64,000 nt of DNA from Chryseobacterium aquifrigidense (GTDB lineage Bacteria; Bacteroidota; Bacteroidia; Flavobacteriales; Weeksellaceae). Below are positions 34,261-44,261 of the stretch, piece by piece (within the stretch, counting starts at the first letter, position 1; each line of letters begins with the position of its first letter). A program made the translations under genes and the position numbers. The notes under the pieces were generated by a model that ran no database searches, was not told the DNA's origin, and worked only from the letters and a program-made list of their open reading frames with translations. Location of the stretch: assembly GCF_006716485.1 (NCBI RefSeq), contig NZ_VFPD01000001.1, positions 1,549,096-1,613,095 of the forward strand, in the 5' to 3' direction.

Positions 34261-35808
34261 TTATTTAGTAAAATCTTTTAAAATAACCTTTGGAGTTAAT
34301 TTCTCACAATATTCCTTCATAACGGATTCAAAAATATAGCTAAGTTCCTTTTGATATTTTTCTACATCAACCTGATTAACTTGATATAAAATTGCGTCAT
34401 GCATAGGCAATAAAAAATCTACCTCTGGATAATTTTCATTTATTGATATAATTACTTTCTTCAATATTATTGATGCTAGACCTTGAATCTTTTGACTGAT
34501 CAACCATTTTTCATCATTAATACTTTCAATACCCATTGTTCTATATCTTCTATTACCAAATTCTGTTTCTATATAACCATTTTGTTCAAACTCTTTTGAG
34601 ACTAAATTCTCATATAAAATTAAATTAGGAAATTGACGAAAAAAATCATTAGTTACATTTTGCCTCTCAACTCCATAACAATATGAATAGAAAAACTGCT
34701 TTGCTTCATCTCTCGTTATTTTGTCATCTCCAATACTTTTAACAATTCCATGATAAATATCAGATTCATACATTTTGATCAAATTATCGTCATCAGCTTT
34801 TGAGGCGAGCAGTCCTGCTTCAAACTGGCTATAATCGAAGTATAATAGGCATTTCCCATCAGCTGGAACAATAATATCTCGATATTTTTTATTTAGTTGC
34901 TGGAGTGATGGTGAAATGACAAGAATCCTGCTGGTAATTGTACCAAAATAGTCAAAATATGGATAAATAGTATTATCCAATAATGAGCCTATTCGTGTTA
35001 GAATAGTTTTATTTTTCGATAGTTTCCTTTCATTTAAAAGTAGGTCGAATAAAGGATGCTTCCCTCTCTTTAATTTTAAATATTTCCAAAAACCCTTTGA
35101 ATTGTATTTTAAACTCTTTGGGATAAAATTAATTAAATTATTTTCTAAATTCCTATAATCGTATTTTGAAAAAATTCCATAATCTAATTGAAGTTCATTT
35201 CTAAATTTATATAATTCTGTTTCAATTTCTGCTATATGTTTTTTAACTATTTCAATATCAAAAGCAATTCCTTTTTTAGTTGTTCTAAGTAGTATATTAT
35301 GGAGTTTCTTTTCAATATTAATATACCTAGCAAATTCAATTGAATTTGATAATTCTTCACTTATATCAAAATATAATTTTTCTAGACAATCAAGTAAAAA
35401 GGGAACTTGATTAGCTATATCTAACTCACCACTATTATTTCCATAAAAAAATTCTTTAGCGGTTCGAACCTTATCTTCAAATTCATTCTTAGAAGTACAA
35501 AATTCTTGATAATTTAACGAATATATTGCATTCCAAATGTTCCAGGGAAAATCATTCTTTTTAAATTCTTTCTTTGAACGGCCAGTTATCTGTTTTTTAA
35601 CTTTTTCCAAATCAAAATAGTGAACATTTTTTTCAATTTCAATATGGTGAATCAAGTTTTCAAAATTGAATGAAATTATCATTTTTGCTCCATCCACATT
35701 TAACTCATCTTTTTGAATTGTAAAAGGTTTACCAATTTCTTTTATATAAAATAAGTTTTCTTCAGCCCCCTTTATATATGTCGTTTGTTTGATTACAATA
35801 ATATTCAT
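34261..35808 (-). CDS. Stand-alone family A DNA polymerase (PolA-like)
   Basis: 515 residues, far shorter than Pol I (about 930). Motif A reads LLYFDYSQFEAGLLAS (near 317-332), preceded by a degenerate TSRILVISPSLQQLN. The O-helix RDEAKQFFYSYCYGV is near 366-380. Motif C is MHDAIL near 467-472, with Ala where most Pol I enzymes have Glu, but the metal-binding Asp is kept. No 5' nuclease domain and no clear 3'-5' exonuclease are visible in the N-terminal 180 residues. It starts 3 bp after the RT stop, so it is translated with it and could make the second strand. Confidence 0.85.
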   Translation of the reverse strand: MNIIVIKQTTYIKGAEENLFYIKEIGKPFTIQKDELNVDGAKMIISFNFENLIHHIEIEKNVHYFDLEKVKKQITGRSKKEFKKNDFPWNIWNAIYSLNYQEFCTSKNEFEDKVRTAKEFFYGNNSGELDIANQVPFLLDCLEKLYFDISEELSNSIEFARYINIEKKLHNILLRTTKKGIAFDIEIVKKHIAEIETELYKFRNELQLDYGIFSKYDYRNLENNLINFIPKSLKYNSKGFWKYLKLKRGKHPLFDLLLNERKLSKNKTILTRIGSLLDNTIYPYFDYFGTITSRILVISPSLQQLNKKYRDIIVPADGKCLLYFDYSQFEAGLLASKADDDNLIKMYESDIYHGIVKSIGDDKITRDEAKQFFYSYCYGVERQNVTNDFFRQFPNLILYENLVSKEFEQNGYIETEFGNRRYRTMGIESINDEKWLISQKIQGLASIILKKVIISINENYPEVDFLLPMHDAILYQVNQVDVEKYQKELSYIFESVMKEYCEKLTPKVILKDFTK

Positions 35809-35811
35809 ATT

Positions 35812-38304
35812 TTAAAGAGAAATTAATGGAGCTGTATTTTTAATAATATCTGAAACTTTCAATTGAGGTAAATCAGAAACAAATTCTTCCAATTTTTCAT
35901 CATATAATTTCTCATGCAAGTCTTTTAAATCTCCCAAAATTATTTCATTTTTTAGTTCTTTAGGGTTTACATTTCTCAAAGCAATTAAGGCATTACGTTG
36001 TAAAAAGTAATTCTCTGCTAAATTACCTTTATTGAATGCGCTAAGCATTACTTGTTTATAATTTCTCCAGTTAATTGATGCTAAATAAATATAGGATCCA
36101 GCTGTATTAGCTTGATTAACTTGATTAGTACTTTTTATGTTATCAATTGCCATTCTAATTAAATTTTTATCATCATGTTTCATAAAGCTCATAAAAAGCC
36201 ATAAAAAATAAGTTTGACTTTCATAAATATTTTTCAAATTATTATTTATGATTTTCTTTATTTGATCAAAATCGGAAAGTTTGAAATATGATTTGTCTAT
36301 AGACATAAGCAACTTTATAAATGAAGAGGTAAGCCAGGGTTGATTTTCTAACTCCTTTAGAACAAATTCAATTATTTTTTTAAAATCAATACAATCCTTC
36401 AACCCCTTTGTTCTAGCAAATAGTTGCAGTTTAGTAATGCAAAATGCTATTTTTCGTCGTTGAATATATTTGTCTTCATGGTCAATATTACTTTCAACTG
36501 CATCAAGAAATAATTTATAAGTCATATGTACAGCAATTTGAACATCTCTTTTTCTTTTTGTTGATAACAAACTATTTATTTGTTCAATTTGAATTAATGA
36601 ATCTGGTAAAAATTCTTTTATTCTATTTCTGTCATTTATATCATTGTAGTCTAAAATAGTGGTTTTTGATGAATTCAGATTCAATCCTAATTCTCTTAAT
36701 GCTACTGATAAATCGTATATTGCTTTTATTGCTTCTGCTTTTGTTTCACAAACAATTCGTATATCATCCATATATCTATAGTAGTGTTGATGACAGTTAG
36801 AATAAATCATTATTTGATCTATTTTATTAAGATAAAGATTTGCTAGAAAAGATGAAGCATCTCTATTTTGAGGAATTCCAAATTCTGAATTTACTTGTTT
36901 TTCATTCCATTTAGTAATTAATTTCCCAATTGAATTTATTATTCTAAGCAATTCACCAGTTTCTGATTTAATAACATAATCATGAACCAAAGATTCTAAG
37001 TAATCTAGTAATAGCTTTGTATTTATATTCTCAAAAAAATTTGTTATATCTGCAACGACTAAATATGGATATTTTTCATTTAATACAAATTTGGTTTGAA
37101 AAACATATTTTTTCCATTGTTCAATCGAATAATGATACATATATTTAACTGAATTTCTACCAGAATTATATCGAAAAGAATATATTTGTCGATGAAGTAT
37201 AAAGTCAAGTTTTTCAGCTAATTTATCTGCATAAGCCTGATAAATAACTCTATCAATAAAACTTGTTTCAATAGTAGGTCTAGTCGAAAATCCTGATTTT
37301 GGAACTGTAAAATGTTTTGCAACAGCAGTTGGCTGATAAACATCTAATTTTCCTATATAGTTTTTAACTCGATCATAAAATGTCTTTTTTGATAACAAAA
37401 ATCTAAAGTTAAGAGGATCTTGAAACCAATCATCCTTTAAATCTTGTTTTAAACGCTTCAAAGCTCTCCAAATATTTAGCTCACAACCATTAATTATTAC
37501 TTTTTCATAATTTACGAGACTTCCATCTTTTTCTAATGTTATTTTAGATGTATCATCTATGCATTGAACTTTACAAAGTTTATTATCCCTTTCTTCTAGA
37601 ACTCTATTTATTAATTCAACATCAATTTTCTTTGCAATAATGGAACTTGCAAATCCGTTTTCATCAGAAATTTGTGTAATAATACCACTTAAAATAGCTT
37701 TATTTGACTGAAATAAGCCTGCACCAGAATATCCTGAAATTTTTTCTTTAGCTTCTTCGGCGTTAATATTAGTTTTACATTCTAAATTTATAAAATTAGT
37801 GCCGTTTGCTGAAAGTTTATAATGAAATAAAAGATTGTGAGGATTATTATCCATAAATTGTGGATAGCCATATGAGTTATAATAACCTTTATATGTAGAT
37901 TTACCAATTATTATCTGGGCTAAGTTATCTGAAACTAAATGTGCATCTCTTACAGCTGATTTAGTAAAATCAATTAAAATAAGTGCTAAATCTTGGTCTT
38001 TTAATGCTATTATATTTTCTTTTTTTACATTGAATTCCTGATAATTACCGTTCTCAACTTGTCTAAAGATTTGAACACTTTCAAAAATAGATTCATCTGT
38101 GAAAGTTTCACCGTTTCTTTTACCAAATAAACAATGTAATGCAGTAAAAATATAATGAATTCCTGAGTTATCTAAAGTCTTATACACAACACCAGTACCC
38201 TTTATTGATTTTGTAGTTCCTCTAAAGTTAGGTTCCAATCGTACAGTGTTCGATTTAAGAACTGTTTCTTGATGATCATTTAAATTATAGGAAAAATTAC
38301 TCAT
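35812..38304 (-). CDS. Trypsin-like protease fused to reverse transcriptase
   Basis: 830 residues. The N-terminal protease has His57 in TALHCLFG, Asp103/105 in DQDLALI and Ser193 in SGYSGAGLF. The RT follows at about residues 290-560: VVADITNFFENI (motif A near 415-426), GIPQNRDASSFLANLYL (motif B) and YRYMDDIRI with the YMDD box near 511-514. The C-terminal 250 residues are helical (possible repeats). It overlaps the MBL gene by 8 bp. The organisation resembles UG/Abi or retron-like defence RTs, not group II introns: no maturase X or endonuclease domain is seen. Confidence 0.85.
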   Translation of the reverse strand: MSNFSYNLNDHQETVLKSNTVRLEPNFRGTTKSIKGTGVVYKTLDNSGIHYIFTALHCLFGKRNGETFTDESIFESVQIFRQVENGNYQEFNVKKENIIALKDQDLALILIDFTKSAVRDAHLVSDNLAQIIIGKSTYKGYYNSYGYPQFMDNNPHNLLFHYKLSANGTNFINLECKTNINAEEAKEKISGYSGAGLFQSNKAILSGIITQISDENGFASSIIAKKIDVELINRVLEERDNKLCKVQCIDDTSKITLEKDGSLVNYEKVIINGCELNIWRALKRLKQDLKDDWFQDPLNFRFLLSKKTFYDRVKNYIGKLDVYQPTAVAKHFTVPKSGFSTRPTIETSFIDRVIYQAYADKLAEKLDFILHRQIYSFRYNSGRNSVKYMYHYSIEQWKKYVFQTKFVLNEKYPYLVVADITNFFENINTKLLLDYLESLVHDYVIKSETGELLRIINSIGKLITKWNEKQVNSEFGIPQNRDASSFLANLYLNKIDQIMIYSNCHQHYYRYMDDIRIVCETKAEAIKAIYDLSVALRELGLNLNSSKTTILDYNDINDRNRIKEFLPDSLIQIEQINSLLSTKRKRDVQIAVHMTYKLFLDAVESNIDHEDKYIQRRKIAFCITKLQLFARTKGLKDCIDFKKIIEFVLKELENQPWLTSSFIKLLMSIDKSYFKLSDFDQIKKIINNNLKNIYESQTYFLWLFMSFMKHDDKNLIRMAIDNIKSTNQVNQANTAGSYIYLASINWRNYKQVMLSAFNKGNLAENYFLQRNALIALRNVNPKELKNEIILGDLKDLHEKLYDEKLEEFVSDLPQLKVSDIIKNTAPLISL

Positions 38305-39343
38305 GCTTAATCAAATATCCGTTTTTATAATTGGGGTTGTTATATTCAAAACCAAACTCAGCCATTTCTTCAGCTGAAAAATTTAATCGTTTATCATTTG
38401 GAACTTCTTCATCACTGTAATTAAAATAAAAGTGATCTTTTATTAGTCCTTTATTCTTACGATTTAAAATTTTTGCAAATGATAGTTTGTTAGGTAGGTT
38501 AGATTTTAATCTATTTGAACTGACTATATATTGATTTGAACTTATTAGTTTCGTCATTTCAAGACTAATACTTCTGTGACTGGCATGATGAGATAGTTTG
38601 ACATAATCAACCACTAATACATCTTGATTTTTTTTAACTAAAAGTTTCCTAATTGAGTTTACAATAATATCGGGATTTGCATCTCCCAAAAATAATATTG
38701 ATGTATCATTAATTTCGAAGAGAAATGCAATACTAACACGATTTTCCAGTGTTTGGTCTAAATCTTCAGATTTATCTACAAAAATTCTGCTATTATTTGT
38801 AACTAGCTCCCTTATAGAAAAGCGATAATCATTACCCTCAGTTGAGATGTCCAATTCGTTCTTACTTATAAGCTGTTGCAAATCTGACATATACGGAGAT
38901 AATATGGTTATTTTTGCACCAAAAAAAACAAATTCCTCTAAATCGTCCGCGATTATCTTATTATTTCTTGGAATCTGATAACTTTCTAAAAGATTTTGAA
39001 TTTTGCAAGACTCAATATAGCTTATATCATTACTTTCTACGAAATAAGAAGAAAAAAAATTATTAAACCAAACATTCTTAATAATTGATTTATCAATATC
39101 TTCATCTTCTAATAAATATTGAATTCCTTTTACATGATCCTGATCAGTATGTGTAATAACTAGTAGATCTATATACTCTTTATTATTTTGAATTTCTATA
39201 ATTTCTGATTTCAGATATTTTCGGTATTCAGACTTTTTATTCCCCCCATCTATAAGAATATTTTTATACGTTGAGTCATCACCCAAAAAACGCATTAATA
39301 AAGAATCACCATTACCAGCCTTGATAACTTTCAATGTATTCAT
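38297..39343 (-). CDS. Metallo-beta-lactamase-fold hydrolase
   Basis: 348 residues. The metal motif THTDQDH (residues 64-70) fits HxHxDH with the second His replaced by Asp, and is followed by LFLGDANPD and YVKLSHHASHRS, as in the ComEC-type MBL domain and related hydrolases. The N-terminus KAGNGDSLLMRF is typical of that group. No membrane segments, so it is cytoplasmic. First gene of the operon with RT and polymerase. A nuclease or nucleotide hydrolase role is inferred. Confidence 0.88.
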   Translation of the reverse strand: MNTLKVIKAGNGDSLLMRFLGDDSTYKNILIDGGNKKSEYRKYLKSEIIEIQNNKEYIDLLVITHTDQDHVKGIQYLLEDEDIDKSIIKNVWFNNFFSSYFVESNDISYIESCKIQNLLESYQIPRNNKIIADDLEEFVFFGAKITILSPYMSDLQQLISKNELDISTEGNDYRFSIRELVTNNSRIFVDKSEDLDQTLENRVSIAFLFEINDTSILFLGDANPDIIVNSIRKLLVKKNQDVLVVDYVKLSHHASHRSISLEMTKLISSNQYIVSSNRLKSNLPNKLSFAKILNRKNKGLIKDHFYFNYSDEEVPNDKRLNFSAEEMAEFGFEYNNPNYKNGYLIKHE

Positions 39344-39806
39344 AATTTGACTTTTCTATTGGTTTAGTTTTTTTGCAAATCAATTTTAAAGTTTTTATAA
39401 CTGGAAATCAGATAAAAAAACAGTAATCTAACCTATAACTTTAAATTTCTAAAAGCTGGATAATTAATTTTTTTTACAACACTCCAAAATTACAAAAAAC
39501 TATGTAAAAACATATCCAAGTATGTTTTAAAAGCTTTTATTATAATTTTGAATTAAAAATATTCTTGCTTCCCTCTACAATATTTGATAACAATCTTAAA
39601 AATCAACTTCAGTATTTGCCTATTATGATCTACTTTCCCACGTTTTCACATCAGAGATCTATAAAGAAATATTTAATGGAAAATCTTTTCTATATTTTTA
39701 ATACAAACTTTTCTAAACTCTACCCTCGGTTGTAATATGTATTAACTTATCTATTTTACGGCTTCCCATAAAACAATCTCATATAATTATCTTATTTTAG
39801 CTTGAT
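39344..39806. other. Divergent promoter region of two defence operons
   Basis: About 460 bp of very AT-rich DNA without an ORF, between the minus-strand MBL-RT-PolA operon and the plus-strand helicase/HEPN operon. It probably holds promoters for both. The only clear structure is the inverted repeat at 39507-39528. Confidence 0.45.
39507..39528. promoter_or_regulatory. 8-bp inverted repeat, possible operator
   Basis: AAAACATA (39507-39514) and TATGTTTT (39521-39528) are perfect inverted copies with a 6-nt spacer, in the shared intergenic region of the two divergent operons. A binding site for a regulator such as the XRE protein is possible. Confidence 0.4.
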
Positions 39807-42800
39807 ATGACTTTTACTAACCAATCACAAATGAATCAAGAACATCATAAATGGCTCACCTACTGGAAAAAAAATTTAGCAGACTCCCTTAATACCAATA
39901 TTGAAATTGACGGTTCTCAGCATTTTGAAATTGAAGATTTCAAAATTGAAGACAATTCTATTGCTGATCTTAAAAAAGTTAATACACTTATTGATTCCGA
40001 AGAAAGAAGAATCAATGCAAAAAGAGGGATTAAAAATAAAGACGATGAAGACTGGATCACTATAGACCATATATTTGTAGTAATTGCTCCATTCAAGCTT
40101 AAACCGGCAACAGACCATCTCGTTCATCTCAAAGATAAGAAACCCAAATTTCCTTTTTGGTATTCTGCTTATTTAAATAGGAATGGAAAACTCTATATTC
40201 CTGACGAAATGTTTCCTTTATTTCAAAGACAGTATCTGGAACCCCTTGCTGATGAACGTACTGAATTTATTTTCGGGAGTATTGAAGAAGTAGATTTAGC
40301 TACCACTCTAGGAAAAGAAAATTATTCAAAATATCCCGAGTATATACAATACGTACAGGATATATTTAAAAAAGTTACCGGTCAGGAGCTATGCGAATAC
40401 CACTCAGGAGCTTATGAAACGATCTTTAATGCCATAGTGTTACTTCCACAAGAGGAAATGAATGCTGCAATGGGAATCATAGAGCTGTATGAAAAAATTC
40501 TTCACCAAAAGAATCTTCCCGAACTTTTACAGTCTTTTATAACCTTAAATAACAATCAGGAAAAGTTACCTATTACCGTCCCTGATTTAATAAATACCAA
40601 TGATTTGCACCTCGGGCAGATGGGGTTTGATTTTCCTATTTCCATTTCACAAAGAAAAAGTCTAAATACTCTTTTAGGATCTAATGAAAAGGTTTTTGCA
40701 GTCAATGGTCCACCAGGTACGGGAAAAACAACGCTGTTACAAAGTATAGTTGCCAATAAGATGGTTGAAAGCGCACTGAAAGGAGAAGATGCGCCTGTTA
40801 TTTTAGCCTGTTCTACCAATAACCAGGCGGTTACCAATATCATAGACAGTTTTTCCCGGTCCAATACAAGAGAAGGAAAATTACAGGGCAGGTGGATTCC
40901 AGATGTTGATGGTTATGCCACTTACCTTCCCTCTACCAATAAAAAAGAAAGCGAATTAAAAGGGATTAACTATAAAAAACTAAATGGTAATGGCCTTTTT
41001 AACGATATAGAGAATTTAGAGTTTTTACAGGACGCTAAAGAATATTTTTTACAGAAAAGTAACGAATACTTTAATTCTACCGCTCTCAGTTTATCTTCAG
41101 TAGTTCAAAAATTACAAAAAGAAATTTCAGACATTGAACAGATCCTTAAAGACTCTGGTGATACGTGGAAGGATTACTTACAATCCGAACATGTATTTAC
41201 GTCTAATTACCTTCTCAATAATTCGAAAGTTTCCAATTATTATCAGGAAGATTTGCTCAATGAAGATGTACTCAAAAATGATGTTGAGGACCTGACTAAA
41301 ACTGAACAAAATATTATTACATATTTTAACAATGAACCATTTTTCAGAAAAGTTTTTTGCTTTCTGGGAATACAGTCTGCTCTAAAAAACCGAGCTTCGG
41401 AAGTAAAAATAATTCTTAGAGATTCCCAAATTGCAATTCCTGAAAATTTTGTGTTCAAGAAAAATGAAATTCTTGATACAATAGATTCTAAGATAAATAC
41501 CGCTAAAAAGATTATTGGTTCCATTGAAAAATGGAAACTATGGAAGAATAACAATTCAATTAAAGGTAACCCTCCACGTTCAGAAGAAAAGTATTGGGAA
41601 AGTGAGCACCTAAAAATAAAAGAAAAGATAAATGTCAACTCTTTTTATGATGAACTTGATGTTTCTCTTCGCCATAAAGCATTTCAATTGGCTTTACATT
41701 ACTGGGAAGGAAGGTATCTACTACAACTTGAAGCAGATCTTCGTGATCCCAAATTTAATGGGAAAGGGAAAGAACCTATGATTAACAGATGGAAAAGACA
41801 TGCAATGCTTACACCATGCTTTGTCAGTACATTCTTCATGGCGCCAAAGTTTTTCAGTTTTTATAAATTTTTAAGGATGAGCGGAGAAGGCAACAAAATA
41901 CATGATAATCCACCTCTATTTAATTTTATTGATCTTCTCATTGTTGATGAAGCAGGCCAGGTTTCTCCTGAAGTAGGTGTTGCCACATTTGCTTTAGCTA
42001 AACAGACTGTTGTTGTAGGAGATGTAAAACAGATTGAGCCCATTTGGAACGTTACCCATAAAATTGATATTGGTAACCTTAAAAAGTGTGAAATTATCGA
42101 GGACTATGATGATATTGTTTACGAAAAACAATTTGACCCTAAAGGTTTTCTTTCTTCTACCGGAAGTATTATGAAAATGGCTCAAAATGCATCGGGATTT
42201 AAAGAGCCAAATTTGCATGAAAAAGGGGTCCTGCTAACAGAACATAGAAGATGTTATGATGAAATTATTAATTATTGTAATGTTTTAGCTTATGACGGAA
42301 AACTTATTCCATTAAGAGGAAAAGCAGAAAAAGATTTGCTTTTCCCGCCAATGCATTGTATTCATGTTGAAGGCCAATCAACAAGAAACCCAAATGGCAG
42401 CAGGTTTAATATTGAAGAAGTTAAAACAATTATTAACTGGCTGACAGACAACAAAACAGAAATTGAAAAGAAATATAAGTCAATTGAACACGCTGTTGGT
42501 ATTATTACACCATTTACAGGACAAAAAAACAGCTTAAAATCGGCTTTAAAAGATGCAGGATTTAAAGTTGAGGACTTTAAAATAGGAACAGTTCACGCGC
42601 TACAAGGTGCTGAAAGACCTATTGTCTTATTCTCAATGGTCTATGGTGATGAAGATAAAGGCACATTATTTTTCGATAGAGATAACAAACCGAATATGCT
42701 CAATGTAGCTGTTTCTAGGGCCAAAGATAATTTCATTGTTTTTGCCAATACCAAGATTCTTAATAAAAATGCTAAAACCCCTTCAGGAGTGTTGTCGAAC

Positions 42801-42827
42801 TTTTTAAAGTACCATACTCAAAATTAA
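39807..42827 (+). CDS. Superfamily 1 DNA/RNA helicase (Upf1-like)
   Basis: 1006 residues. An N-terminal domain of about 280 residues is followed by motif I GPPGTGKTT near residue 300-308, a long insertion (about 400 residues, partly coiled coil), motif II LLIVDEAGQ near 709-717, motif III VVVGDVKQIEPIW, EHRR, and motif VI NVAVSRAKDNFIVF near 966. This is an Upf1/Dna2-like SF1B helicase common in defence loci. It precedes a HEPN gene by 7 bp, so the two are co-expressed. Confidence 0.9.
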   Translation: MTFTNQSQMNQEHHKWLTYWKKNLADSLNTNIEIDGSQHFEIEDFKIEDNSIADLKKVNTLIDSEERRINAKRGIKNKDDEDWITIDHIFVVIAPFKLKPATDHLVHLKDKKPKFPFWYSAYLNRNGKLYIPDEMFPLFQRQYLEPLADERTEFIFGSIEEVDLATTLGKENYSKYPEYIQYVQDIFKKVTGQELCEYHSGAYETIFNAIVLLPQEEMNAAMGIIELYEKILHQKNLPELLQSFITLNNNQEKLPITVPDLINTNDLHLGQMGFDFPISISQRKSLNTLLGSNEKVFAVNGPPGTGKTTLLQSIVANKMVESALKGEDAPVILACSTNNQAVTNIIDSFSRSNTREGKLQGRWIPDVDGYATYLPSTNKKESELKGINYKKLNGNGLFNDIENLEFLQDAKEYFLQKSNEYFNSTALSLSSVVQKLQKEISDIEQILKDSGDTWKDYLQSEHVFTSNYLLNNSKVSNYYQEDLLNEDVLKNDVEDLTKTEQNIITYFNNEPFFRKVFCFLGIQSALKNRASEVKIILRDSQIAIPENFVFKKNEILDTIDSKINTAKKIIGSIEKWKLWKNNNSIKGNPPRSEEKYWESEHLKIKEKINVNSFYDELDVSLRHKAFQLALHYWEGRYLLQLEADLRDPKFNGKGKEPMINRWKRHAMLTPCFVSTFFMAPKFFSFYKFLRMSGEGNKIHDNPPLFNFIDLLIVDEAGQVSPEVGVATFALAKQTVVVGDVKQIEPIWNVTHKIDIGNLKKCEIIEDYDDIVYEKQFDPKGFLSSTGSIMKMAQNASGFKEPNLHEKGVLLTEHRRCYDEIINYCNVLAYDGKLIPLRGKAEKDLLFPPMHCIHVEGQSTRNPNGSRFNIEEVKTIINWLTDNKTEIEKKYKSIEHAVGIITPFTGQKNSLKSALKDAGFKVEDFKIGTVHALQGAERPIVLFSMVYGDEDKGTLFFDRDNKPNMLNVAVSRAKDNFIVFANTKILNKNAKTPSGVLSNFLKYHTQN

Positions 42828-42834
42828 CCTTTCC

Positions 42835-44160
42835 ATGAAAAATTATTACTGTTTAGACCTTAAATTTAAAGATGAAAGAATATCTGATAAAGAGCACCAT
42901 GCTCATCTTTTTGTCTCAGATAAAGAAATATATATCCAAATTATTGAAAATGATATCACCTCAAGAATAGATGCTTATTATTCTAATTCAGAAAATCCTT
43001 TAGGTTTATTTGAAGAGAATTTTCACATTATTGACTCTAAAGTTTCATTAATTCTTGATAAAAGTAGAATTTATAAAGTCTTATCATTTCAAACCAATGA
43101 ACAATATCGATATTTTACAATATGGTTAACCAATATTTGCATTATTAAGGATAATACAGATAAAGAAAATATCAACAATGGTATTACCTTTCTAAATAAA
43201 AATGGTTTACAAGTTGTTAATGAATTTTATTCTTTTTTCACTAATCATCGTAATAAAAATACATTTTCAATATCAAGGATGGATGGTATGTCCAATTTCT
43301 ATAAAATTGACAATATGTCTTTCAGACCAGAACTAGAATATACAAGTAATGAGCATAGAGGGAGTGAAGAATTTACTGTAAAAAAGCAAGGAACAATTAA
43401 CTTCAAATTTGAAAACATTGACTATGATGAAATTAAGCATCACATTGAAATTATTTGCAATCTATTTTCATTCTTTTTCAATGTTAGAGTTACAATGGAA
43501 AAACTTATTTTCCGTACAGAAAAAGATATATATATATTTCGAGATACAGAGCCAAATAACCAAACATATGTTTCAGACATGGAAACGGTATCCATTTTTC
43601 TGAAAAAAAATAATCGAATTGAAAATTTTTTGAAAAAGAATTGGTACCTTAAATATAGTCAGAATGAAAAGAAAATTTCAAAAGCTATTGATAATATCCT
43701 TCATTCAAGGGAAGTTGATTTTTCATCAGCGTTTCTGCTTCTCTTTAATATTATTGAGATTTTTAATATTAAGCAAGAACAAGAAAAGTTTGCCTTTAAT
43801 ACTGATAAAAAATCTATTTCAGATCAGGTATATAAAACTCTAAAAAATTATCTGGTAGCTAAAAAAGATCAGATGGAATTTGAAAAGAAAATTAGAGGTA
43901 TTATTGATAAGTTAGAATTTAAACCATTTAAGAGCCCATTAGAAGAGACTTTACGAATCAATAATGTTGATCCTGAAATTTTCGGGTATCCTTTTGCAAA
44001 ACTAAAGAAAACAAGGGATGCTATTACACATGGGAGCCTCAATTCTATAAAACCAGATCAGCTACAACTACAAGTTTATTGTTTAAGAAAAATTGCAATA
44101 TGTATAGTATTATCCCAACTTGGATTTAAAAACGATTTAAATAAAGAATTTCCTGACTAA
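42835..44160 (+). CDS. HEPN-domain protein, ApeA-like
   Basis: 441 residues. The C-terminal half is helical and contains TRDAITHGS, an RxxxxH motif (Arg394, His399) in the position expected for HEPN RNases. The N-terminal region is beta-rich (YYCLDLKFKDERI, EHRGSEEFTVKKQGTINF), similar in plan to ApeA proteins. A defence RNase, perhaps activated by the helicase 7 bp upstream, is inferred. The exact family is not certain. Confidence 0.65.
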   Translation: MKNYYCLDLKFKDERISDKEHHAHLFVSDKEIYIQIIENDITSRIDAYYSNSENPLGLFEENFHIIDSKVSLILDKSRIYKVLSFQTNEQYRYFTIWLTNICIIKDNTDKENINNGITFLNKNGLQVVNEFYSFFTNHRNKNTFSISRMDGMSNFYKIDNMSFRPELEYTSNEHRGSEEFTVKKQGTINFKFENIDYDEIKHHIEIICNLFSFFFNVRVTMEKLIFRTEKDIYIFRDTEPNNQTYVSDMETVSIFLKKNNRIENFLKKNWYLKYSQNEKKISKAIDNILHSREVDFSSAFLLLFNIIEIFNIKQEQEKFAFNTDKKSISDQVYKTLKNYLVAKKDQMEFEKKIRGIIDKLEFKPFKSPLEETLRINNVDPEIFGYPFAKLKKTRDAITHGSLNSIKPDQLQLQVYCLRKIAICIVLSQLGFKNDLNKEFPD

Positions 44161-44261
44161 TAAAATTTTACACCTAAATTATAATAAAACATTTAAGAAC
44201 AGGAAAATTTTCTGAAAGTTTTAAAATTACTATAATCCCTAAATCTATTTAAGATACTATA

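Noticed and set aside
35812..38304. Group II intron maturase
   Set aside because: It has no maturase or HNH domain and no intron boundary features, and a protease is fused in front.
38297..39343. ComEC DNA-uptake channel
   Set aside because: The MBL motifs are ComEC-like, but the protein is 348 residues without membrane segments.
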